The notes beneath the pieces were generated by a model. The model worked only from the letters and a program-made list of their open reading frames with translations, made no database searches and was not told the origin of the DNA. Shown here piece after piece: positions 1-4,267 of a DNA stretch of 5,216 bases. The first letter of the stretch is position 1; each line of letters opens with the position of its first letter. Both the position numbers and the translations under genes were made by a program. The DNA is from an uncultured Lachnospiraceae bacterium (lineage in GTDB: Bacteria; Bacillota; Clostridia; Lachnospirales; Lachnospiraceae), in contig CAKRJM010000146.1 of assembly GCA_934351765.1 (NCBI GenBank), positions 1 through 5,216 of the forward strand. The letters run 5' to 3'.

Positions 1-1017
1 GCAAGAGAAAACGGAATCAAGCCCAAGAAGGCAGAGAAGTCAAACGGAAAGAAAGTCGCTGTTATCGGTTCCGGTCCGTCCGGACTTTCCTGTGCAGGCG
101 ACCTGGCAAAGCTTGGCTATGAAGTGACGATCTTCGAGGCACTCCATGAGGCAGGCGGCGTGCTTACATACGGAATTCCGGAATTCCGTCTTCCTAAGGA
201 CAAGGTTGTAAAGCCTGAGGTTGAAAATGTTCAGTCTCTCGGTGTAACCATTGAGAAGGATGTTATCGTCGGCAAGTCCGTAACCATTGACGAGCTGTTA
301 AATGAAGAAGGCTTTGATGCCGTATTCATCGGTTCCGGTGCCGGTCTCCCGATGTTCATGGGAATCCCCGGAGAGAACGCAAACGGCGTATTCTCCGCAA
401 ACGAGTACCTGACAAGAAGCAACCTGATGAAAGCAAGACTGGATGACTATGCAACTCCCATGCCGGAGAGCAAGAAGGCAGTCATCGTCGGCGGCGGAAA
501 CGTGGCAATGGATGCTGCAAGAACCGCACTCCGTCTTGGTGCTGAGACTCATATCGTATACAGAAGAAGTGAAGCAGAGCTTCCTGCAAGAGCAGAGGAA
601 GTTCATCATGCAAAAGAAGAAGGAATCATTTTCGATCTTCTGACCAACCCGGTTGAGATCCTTACAGATGACAAGGGCTGGGTAAGAGCAGTACGCTGCG
701 TAAAGATGGAGCTGGGTGAGCCCGATGCTTCCGGAAGACGCCGTCCTGTACCGGTTGAGGGCTCCGAGTTCGAGATTGAGTGTGACGCAGTAATCATGTC
801 CCTCGGTACTTCTCCGAACCCGCTTATCTCCTCTACCACAAAGGGGCTTGAGATCAACAAGAAGAAGTGTATCGTTGCTGAGGCAGATACCGGTAAGACA
901 AGCAAAGACGGCGTTTACGCCGGCGGCGATGCCGTAACCGGTGCAGCGACCGTAATCCTGGCGATGGAAGCAGGCCGTGCCGGTGCAAAGGGAATTCATG
1001 AATTCCTGTCCAAATAA
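1..1017 (+). CDS. gltA: GltA/NfnL-type NADPH-dependent FAD oxidoreductase (5'-truncated)
   Basis: The reading frame is open from base 1 to the TAA at 1015-1017, giving 338 visible residues. It belongs to the family of the glutamate synthase small subunit and the NfnB/NfnL subunit of the electron-bifurcating ferredoxin:NADP oxidoreductase. Visible residues 23-28 (GSGPSG) are the FAD dinucleotide-binding loop, followed by the family signature GGVLTYGIPEFRLPK. Residues 164-171 (GGGNVAMD) form the second, NADPH-binding Rossmann loop, with YRRSE at about 188-192 as the likely 2'-phosphate contact. The GGDAVTGAATV block at about 308-318 is the C-terminal FAD contact. Family members run to about 460-470 residues, so roughly 125 residues are missing to the left, including the cysteine-rich 4Fe-4S domain. 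Sequence alone does not separate a stand-alone glutamate synthase from an Nfn large subunit; the gene to the left would decide, since an nfnA/NfnS partner usually sits directly upstream. A start at GTG 124 would cut through the FAD fold and is not real. The family call is firm and the exact role is inference. Confidence 0.93.
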   Translation, partial: ARENGIKPKKAEKSNGKKVAVIGSGPSGLSCAGDLAKLGYEVTIFEALHEAGGVLTYGIPEFRLPKDKVVKPEVENVQSLGVTIEKDVIVGKSVTIDELLNEEGFDAVFIGSGAGLPMFMGIPGENANGVFSANEYLTRSNLMKARLDDYATPMPESKKAVIVGGGNVAMDAARTALRLGAETHIVYRRSEAELPARAEEVHHAKEEGIIFDLLTNPVEILTDDKGWVRAVRCVKMELGEPDASGRRRPVPVEGSEFEIECDAVIMSLGTSPNPLISSTTKGLEINKKKCIVAEADTGKTSKDGVYAGGDAVTGAATVILAMEAGRAGAKGIHEFLSK

Positions 1018-1026
1018 GGAGGAACT

Positions 1027-1332
1027 ATGGTTAAGCATATCGTAAGCTGGAAATTTAAGCCCGAGGTAACCGAAGAGCAGAGAACAGCCATTGCGGCTGA
1101 TTTTGAAAAGCGTCTGTTAGAGGTAAAGAAAGCAGCAGCCGGAGTGATCGATGTAAAGGTGATCGCACCGCCTCTGCCTACAAGCTCTGTGGATCTTGTT
1201 CTTGATGGGACCTTTGAGACAGCAGAAGCTCTGGCGGCATATCAGGTACATCCCGGTCATGTAGAAGCGGTCGGAGCCTGTGTGAAACCGTATTTGACAG
1301 ACCGTACCTGCTGTGACTACGAAGTATTATAA
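1027..1332 (+). CDS. Dabb (stress-responsive alpha/beta barrel) domain protein
   Basis: This is a 101-residue soluble protein consisting of one dimeric alpha/beta-barrel (Dabb) domain. Seen in the sequence: the N-terminal strand MVKHIVSWKF, a charged helix at about 14-36, a hydrophobic strand (VDLVLDGTF, about 55-63), the diagnostic helix end AYQVHPGHVEAV (about 71-82), and a final strand RTCCDYEVL. Length and motif order match full-length single-domain members, so it is complete. The start is fixed by AAGGAGG at 1016-1022, which overlaps the TAA of the preceding oxidoreductase gene and leaves 4 nt before the ATG. The two genes are therefore co-transcribed and probably translationally coupled. 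Dabb proteins are small dimeric folds, often annotated as stress-responsive, with no single enzymatic role. Linkage to a flavoprotein suggests an accessory or redox-stress role, but this is inference. The adjacent cysteine pair at 95-96 is notable but has no assigned function. Confidence 0.88.
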   Translation: MVKHIVSWKFKPEVTEEQRTAIAADFEKRLLEVKKAAAGVIDVKVIAPPLPTSSVDLVLDGTFETAEALAAYQVHPGHVEAVGACVKPYLTDRTCCDYEVL

Positions 1333-1340
1333 CCATATGA

Positions 1341-1369
1341 AACGGAACCTGTGCATATCAGGTTCCGTT
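1341..1369 (+). other. Perfect 10-bp hairpin downstream of the Dabb gene
   Basis: AACGGAACCT (1341-1350) pairs perfectly with AGGTTCCGTT (1360-1369) across a 9-nt loop. It starts 8 nt after the stop codon and abuts the next hairpin with no gap. No T-run follows, so on its own it is not a canonical intrinsic terminator; it may protect the 3' end or fold together with the following terminator. Confidence 0.7.
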
Positions 1370-1399
1370 AAGGCGCTCCCGATTATGGAAGCGCCTTTT
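1370..1399 (+). terminator. Probable intrinsic terminator of the gltA-Dabb operon
   Basis: AAGGCGCT (1370-1377) pairs with AGCGCCTT (1390-1397). CC (1379-1380) can also pair with GG (1387-1388) across one mismatch, closing a 6-nt loop. The GC-rich stem runs into TTTT at 1396-1399. The T-run is short, so termination may be partial. Its place 37 nt after the Dabb stop codon fits the end of the first operon. Confidence 0.7.
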
Positions 1400-1400
1400 G

Positions 1401-1431
1401 TAACAGAAAATCTCAGGGGAGTTTTCTGTTA
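1401..1431 (+). other. Third consecutive hairpin, TAACAGAAAA/TTTTCTGTTA
   Basis: TAACAGAAAA (1401-1410) pairs perfectly with TTTTCTGTTA (1422-1431). CTC/GAG (1412-1414 with 1419-1421) can extend the stem past a bulged T to a 4-nt AGGG loop. The sequence after it is ATACAAAGG, so there is no T-tract in the + direction. It could be a processing or stability element, part of the terminator cluster, or a leader or operator element for araD. The dyad is certain; its function is unknown. Confidence 0.6.
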
Positions 1432-1445
1432 TACAAAGGATATGA

Positions 1446-1461
1446 ATATGTAAGAACATAT
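1446..1461 (+). promoter_or_regulatory. AraR-operator-like dyad upstream of araD
   Basis: The 16-mer ATATGTAAGAACATAT is an inverted repeat (TGT-N4-ACA core) that extends by one A/T pair to 1445-1462. From memory, the Bacillus AraR operator is close to ATTTGTACGTACAAAT, and 12 of 16 positions agree, including the whole TGT-N4-ACA core. It lies 55 nt upstream of the araD start, where a repressor site would be expected. No good -35/-10 pair was found; TATAAA at 1493-1498 is the best -10 candidate but has no matching -35 at normal spacing. AT-rich dyads of this length arise by chance, so this is a hypothesis supported mainly by position. Confidence 0.4.
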
Positions 1462-1516
1462 TTTTCAGGGGAATGAATGAAAAACAAATGGATATAAAAC
1501 GAAAGGAGAAGGAAGT

Positions 1517-2206
1517 ATGTTAGAACAGTTAAAGGAAGAGGTTTACCGCGCCAATATGGAGCTGCCGGCTCACGGCCTGGTGGTTTATACCTGGGGAAAT
1601 GTAAGTGCCATCGACCGGGAAAGCGGTCTGGTAGTGATTAAGCCCAGCGGCGTAAACTATGCAACCATGAAGCCCGAAGATATGGTAGTTGTGGATCTGG
1701 ATGGAAAGGTTGTGGAAGGAAAGCTCCGCCCGTCATCGGATACACCGACCCATGTGGAGCTTTACAAGGCCTTTGAGGGCATCGGCGGTGTGGTTCATAC
1801 CCATTCTGCATGGGCGACCTCCTGGGCGCAGGCAGGAAGAGGCATTCCCTGCTACGGAACGACTCATGCCGATTATTTTTACGGAGAGATCCCTTGTGCC
1901 AGGGTTCTGACACCGGAAGAGGTGGAGGAAGCTTATGAGAAGAATACCGGAAAGGTGATCATCGAGGCATTTGAGGACCGCGATCCGTTATCCTGCCCCG
2001 GTGTGCTCTGCACCAGCCATGGACCATTTACCTGGGGAAAAAATGCAGCGGAGGCTGTTCATAATGCAGTTGTCCTGGATGAGGTTGCCAAGATGGCGGC
2101 ACAGACGGAGATGATCAATCCCAAGATCCGTCCGGCGGTTCAGTACGTTCAGGATAAGCATTATTACCGCAAGCATGGTGCAAACGCATACTACGGTCAG
2201 AAGTAA
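1517..2206 (+). CDS. araD: L-ribulose-5-phosphate 4-epimerase AraD
   Basis: This 229-residue cytosolic enzyme of the class II aldolase/adducin fold interconverts L-ribulose 5-phosphate and D-xylulose 5-phosphate, the step that sends L-arabinose carbon into the pentose phosphate pathway. It closely follows E. coli AraD (231 residues) from end to end. Seen: TWGNVSA (25-31), the phosphate-binding IKPSG (41-45), SSDTPTH (73-79) with Asp75, metal ligands His94 and His96 in VHTHS plus His168 in SHGPF, the catalytic Asp119 of [10 protein letters not shown], and the C-terminal [11 protein letters not shown] with Tyr226. These correspond to E. coli D76, H95, H97, H171, D120 and Y229. The full residue set favours the epimerase over the related fuculose/rhamnulose-phosphate aldolases. 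The start is set by AAAGGAG at 1502-1508, 8 nt before the ATG. araA and araB are not next to it: it stands as a single gene between its own control region and a terminator at 2334-2380. Arabinose induction is likely but inferred. Confidence 0.95.
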   Translation: MLEQLKEEVYRANMELPAHGLVVYTWGNVSAIDRESGLVVIKPSGVNYATMKPEDMVVVDLDGKVVEGKLRPSSDTPTHVELYKAFEGIGGVVHTHSAWATSWAQAGRGIPCYGTTHADYFYGEIPCARVLTPEEVEEAYEKNTGKVIIEAFEDRDPLSCPGVLCTSHGPFTWGKNAAEAVHNAVVLDEVAKMAAQTEMINPKIRPAVQYVQDKHYYRKHGANAYYGQK

Positions 2207-2215
2207 GCATTTACG

Positions 2216-2305
2216 GAAAACGAAAGCAGGCCGGATAAGACTGAAAACGAAAGCAGGCCGGATAAGACCGAAAATAAAAGCAGGCCAGATAGGCTGAAAA
2301 CGAAA
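2216..2305 (+). repeat. 27-bp tandem repeat, about 3.4 copies
   Basis: Copies lie at 2216-2242, 2243-2269 and 2270-2295 (26 bp, one base lost), with a 10-bp partial copy at 2296-2305. Each begins GAAAACGAAAGCAGG and continues with CCGGATAAGAC or a close variant. Copies 1 and 2 differ only at their last base; copy 3 has drifted at several positions. It sits in the 177-bp gap after araD, starting 9 nt beyond the stop codon and ending just before the terminator and promoter of the next gene. There are no spacers and no dyad in the unit, so it is not CRISPR. Copy 2, read from 2242, contains TGAAAACGAAAGCA, which resembles a catabolite-response (cre) element. Direct-repeat slippage explains its origin; any function is open. 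Confidence 0.9.
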
Positions 2306-2325
2306 TGAAGGCGGCAGGCTTGCCG

Positions 2326-2355
2326 GAATAAAGAAACTCCTCTTTGCAGATACTA
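2326..2355 (+). promoter_or_regulatory. Candidate sigma-G (forespore) promoter
   Basis: GAATA at 2326-2330 matches the sigma-G -35 consensus GHATR (B. subtilis form, from memory). Exactly 18 nt later, GATACTA at 2349-2355 matches the -10 consensus CATNHTA except for its first base. Transcription would start near 2361-2363, giving a leader of about 22 nt. The match is meaningful because the gene directly downstream encodes a spore germination protein of a family normally expressed in the forespore. The -10 sits in the loop of the terminator hairpin. Short AT-rich motifs can match by chance, and no mapped start site is available. Confidence 0.55.
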
Positions 2356-2380
2356 GGAAAAACTGCAGAGAGGAGTTTTT
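2334..2380 (+). terminator. Strong intrinsic terminator after araD, overlapping the next gene's start region
   Basis: The 16-nt arm at 2334-2349 (AAACTCCTCTTTGCAG) pairs with 2363-2378 (CTGCAGAGAGGAGTTT), with a single T-G wobble, across a 13-nt loop. A run of five T (2376-2380) ends the structure. This is the best terminator in the window and should end transcripts coming from araD. It finishes only 3 nt before the ATG at 2384, and its 3' arm contains that gene's AGGAG ribosome binding site. Transcripts reading in from upstream would therefore be terminated or left with the site paired. Confidence 0.85.
2371..2375 (+). promoter_or_regulatory. Ribosome binding site of the germination gene, inside the terminator arm
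   Basis: AGGAG, within AGAGAGGAG, lies 8 nt before the ATG at 2384, which supports that start codon. The same bases are paired in the 3' arm of the terminator. The site is free only in a transcript that begins downstream of the left arm, as the candidate sigma-G promoter would produce. Confidence 0.7.
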
Positions 2381-2383
2381 CTG

Positions 2384-3856
2384 ATGGAGGATCACAAAAG
2401 CCCTTATGGGAAAAACGGAGCAGGATCGCAGAAAGAGTCGAAGCGTCTTTCTCAGAGTCTGGAAGAAAACAGGAGCTGGTTTCATAGACTGTTACGGGTG
2501 GATCAGAATTTTGATGTAATCTGCCGCAGCATTACCATCGGAGGACGGCAGGCATGTGTCTATCTGATTGACGGCTTCACCGAAAATTCGGTTCTTCAGC
2601 GTGTGCTGCAGTATCTGGGAAGCGTGGAAGCAGATAGGATGCCGGGAACAGCAGAGGCGTTTGCAAAACGGCACCTGCCTTATGGTCAGGTTGGCGTTCT
2701 GCAGGACACGGAGCAGATCATAACGCAGCTCCTGATGGGAATCACGGTTCTGATCATAGACGGCTATGATTCGGCATTTACGATGGATTGCCGCGATTAT
2801 CCGGCAAGGAGCGTGGAGGAGCCCGGAAAGGAGAAGGTGCTCCGTGGCTCCAGAGACGGGTTTGTTGAGACGCTGACCCTGAATACAGCAATGATCCGGC
2901 GTCGGATCCGAGACCCGAAGCTGACGGTGGAGATCACCCAGGCAGGGAAGGCCTCCCATACCGACATTGCCATCTGCTATATGGAAGGGAGAGTCGATGA
3001 AGCACTGCTCTGTCAGATCAAGGAGCGGATCGGTGGGATCCGGGCAGATGCACTGACCATGAACCAGGAAAGTCTGGCGGAGTGTATTTATCCTCACAAA
3101 TGGTATAATCCTTTTCCGAAATTTAAATATTCGGAGCGGCCGGATACGGCGGCTGCGCATCTGCTGGAGGGAAACATCATCATTCTGGTGGATACCTCAC
3201 CGGCGGCCATGATCCTGCCGTCTTCGGTGTTTGACATTATCGAGGAGGCGGATGACTTTTATTTTCCGCCGCTGACGGGAACATACCTGCGTTTGTCCCG
3301 TATGACCATCTCTGTACTTGGTGTATTTCTGACTCCCATATGGCTGCTGCTCATGCAGAATCCGGACTGGATCCCGAATTCTCTGGAATTTATTAAGGTA
3401 CGGGACACGGTGAATGTTCCGTTGATCTGGCAGCTCCTGATCCTGGAATTTTCCATTGACGGCCTGCGCCTGGCTGCACTCAACACGCCAAGCATGCTCA
3501 GTACGCCGTTAATCGTTATTGCGGCGCTGGTGGTTGGAGAGTTCGCTGCAAACTCCGGCTGGTTTAACTCGGAAACGATGCTTTACATGGCCTTTGTAGC
3601 ATTGTCCAACTATACCCAGTCCAGCTTTGAGCTTGGCTATGCATTAAAATTCATGCGTCTGCTCCTGCTGGTTCTGACTGCGGCGCTGGACCTCTGGGGG
3701 TTTCTTATCGGAGCACTGATATTCATCTGCTCGATCGTATTTAATAAGACTATTTCAGGAAAAAGCTATATTTATCCGCTGATCCCGTTCAGTCTGAAGG
3801 AGCTGAAGCGTCGTCTTTTCCGGGCAAGACTGACACCGAATGAACGGGAAAGCTGA
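2384..3856 (+). CDS. GerA-family spore germination protein (A-subunit, SpoVAF-like)
   Basis: This is a 490-residue inner-membrane protein of the spore, of the GerA/SpoVAF family. The N-terminal cytosolic half contains NFDVICRSITIGGRQACVYLIDGF (about 42-65), a second subdomain with a hydrophobic strand ending LIIDG (123-127), the family hallmark GSRDGFVETL (155-164) running into NTAMIRRRI (167-175), and GNIIILVDTSPAAMILPS (263-280). The C-terminal half is membrane-embedded, with hydrophobic stretches at roughly 307-325, 346-365, 373-389, 397-411, 422-436 and 438-454, and ends with the short basic tail LKELKRRLFRARL. GerA-type A subunits work with B and C partners in germinant receptors. SpoVAF is a paralogue of similar length (about 490) in the spoVA operon. 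No B, C or spoVA gene is adjacent here, which favours a stand-alone SpoVAF-like protein; symbol withheld. The first 35 residues are hydrophilic and not recognisable. Expression is probably forespore-specific from the promoter at 2326-2355. A 6-bp hairpin (3845-3862) spans the stop codon but lacks a T-run. Confidence 0.9.
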   Translation: MEDHKSPYGKNGAGSQKESKRLSQSLEENRSWFHRLLRVDQNFDVICRSITIGGRQACVYLIDGFTENSVLQRVLQYLGSVEADRMPGTAEAFAKRHLPYGQVGVLQDTEQIITQLLMGITVLIIDGYDSAFTMDCRDYPARSVEEPGKEKVLRGSRDGFVETLTLNTAMIRRRIRDPKLTVEITQAGKASHTDIAICYMEGRVDEALLCQIKERIGGIRADALTMNQESLAECIYPHKWYNPFPKFKYSERPDTAAAHLLEGNIIILVDTSPAAMILPSSVFDIIEEADDFYFPPLTGTYLRLSRMTISVLGVFLTPIWLLLMQNPDWIPNSLEFIKVRDTVNVPLIWQLLILEFSIDGLRLAALNTPSMLSTPLIVIAALVVGEFAANSGWFNSETMLYMAFVALSNYTQSSFELGYALKFMRLLLLVLTAALDLWGFLIGALIFICSIVFNKTISGKSYIYPLIPFSLKELKRRLFRARLTPNERES

Positions 3857-3872
3857 TTCCCGAAAGAACAAA

Positions 3873-3939
3873 TGAGAATCAATCTCAACAGTTATTGACA
3901 AACATTATCAACTAAAATACAATAATATCATTATGATAT
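3873..3939 (+). promoter_or_regulatory. Three 15-bp operator-like dyads across the feo promoter (Fur-like)
   Basis: Three 7-1-7 dyads occur: TGAGAATCAATCTCA (3873-3887), just upstream of the -35; TGACAAACATTATCA (3896-3910), overlapping the -35 and spacer; and ATATCATTATGATAT (3925-3939), a perfect palindrome over the expected start site. The second has an exact ATTATCA half-site of the Fur 7-1-7 box (TGATAATNATTATCA) and 5 of 7 in the other half; the first agrees at 11 of 14. The third is perfectly symmetric but a poor Fur match, so it may bind a different regulator. Repression of feo by Fur-family proteins under iron sufficiency is well established in other bacteria; here it is inferred from position and motif. 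Confidence 0.6.
3895..3923 (+). promoter_or_regulatory. Housekeeping (sigma-A) promoter of feoAB
   Basis: TTGACA (3895-3900) is a perfect -35. Exactly 17 nt later TACAAT (3918-3923) differs from the -10 consensus at one base. Transcription should start near 3930, about 29 nt before the feoA start codon. This is the strongest vegetative promoter in the window and makes feoAB independent of the germination gene upstream. Confidence 0.85.
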
Positions 3940-3947
3940 GCTTCAGC

Positions 3948-3953
3948 AGGAGG
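3948..3953 (+). promoter_or_regulatory. feoA ribosome binding site (decides the start)
   Basis: AGGAGG lies 5 nt before the ATG at 3959. The in-frame ATG at 3938 has no such site upstream, lies within the third dyad and is barely downstream of the expected transcription start. The 3959 start is therefore preferred. Confidence 0.85.
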
Positions 3954-3958
3954 AAACC

Positions 3959-4267
3959 ATGACATTAACAGAAGGAAACATCGGAGGGGTTTATCTGGTG
4001 ACGGGAATGAAATTACAGGAATCCATTACCAGACGGCTGGAAGCCCTTGGTATGAATGAAAAAACGAAGCTGACCATTCTGGAAAAGAAAAAGAAGGGAG
4101 CTTCGATCATCCGGCTCCGCGGTACAAGGCTGGCGCTCGGGCGTCCGATCACGGATGGAATTCTTGTAATTCCCCAAGCGGAGGGAAACGAATTTCGGAA
4201 GCAGAATGGAGCAGAGGCCGGAACATATAGCAGCAAAGCAGCATCAAAGGAGGGCGGGGACTTATGA
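3959..4267 (+). CDS. feoA: Ferrous iron transport protein FeoA
   Basis: This is a 102-residue cytosolic SH3-like protein that works with the FeoB permease in Fe(II) uptake. Residues 1-73 form the FeoA domain: MTLTEGNIGGVYLV with the opening strand, RRLEALGM (25-32), the basic hairpin ILEKKKKGASIIRLRG (40-55), and TRLALGRPITDGILVIP (56-72), the typical closing segment. From about residue 74 there is a hydrophilic tail of some 28 residues (Gly, Ala, Ser, Lys and Glu rich) that is unusual for FeoA, which is commonly 75-85 residues; it is probably disordered. The start at 3959 is chosen over 3938 because of the ribosome binding site at 3948-3953. The stop codon overlaps the feoB start as ATGA (4264-4267), so the two are translationally coupled. 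Transcription is from the promoter at 3895-3923 and probably iron-responsive. Confidence 0.93.
   Translation: MTLTEGNIGGVYLVTGMKLQESITRRLEALGMNEKTKLTILEKKKKGASIIRLRGTRLALGRPITDGILVIPQAEGNEFRKQNGAEAGTYSSKAASKEGGDL

Noticed and set aside
298..1038. Long open frame on the minus strand opposite the oxidoreductase gene
   Set aside because: It is antisense to a clear conserved protein, its translation has no recognisable motif and an unlikely Cys/Ser-rich composition, and it reflects the codon bias of the + strand gene.
1470..1498. Sigma-A promoter for araD with -10 TATAAA at 1493-1498
   Set aside because: No acceptable -35 lies 16-18 nt upstream (the sequence there is around GGAATG), so it is not called as a promoter.
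1689..1910. Alternative-frame + strand open frame inside araD
   Set aside because: It lies within a well-conserved enzyme gene in another frame, with no motif and no ribosome binding site.
2216..2305. Possible CRISPR array
   Set aside because: The copies are directly contiguous with no unique spacers, the unit is not dyad-symmetric, and no cas genes are present.
1988..2485. Minus-strand open frame containing a repeated LIRPAFVF peptide
   Set aside because: The peptide repeat is a translation of the 27-bp DNA tandem repeat, which is a multiple of three. The frame also crosses the araD end and the terminator, so it is not a credible gene.
2492..3160. Minus-strand open frame opposite the germination gene
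   Set aside because: It is fully antisense to a conserved GerA-family coding region, with no domain and no fitting promoter or context.
3845..3862. CGGGAA/TTCCCG hairpin as terminator of the germination gene
   Set aside because: The stem is only 6 bp, spans the stop codon, and is followed by AAAGAAC rather than a T-run, so it is not listed as a terminator.
3938..3958. Upstream ATG start for feoA, adding seven residues
   Set aside because: It has no ribosome binding site and lies in the operator dyad next to the expected transcription start; ATG 3959 has AGGAGG at 5 nt.
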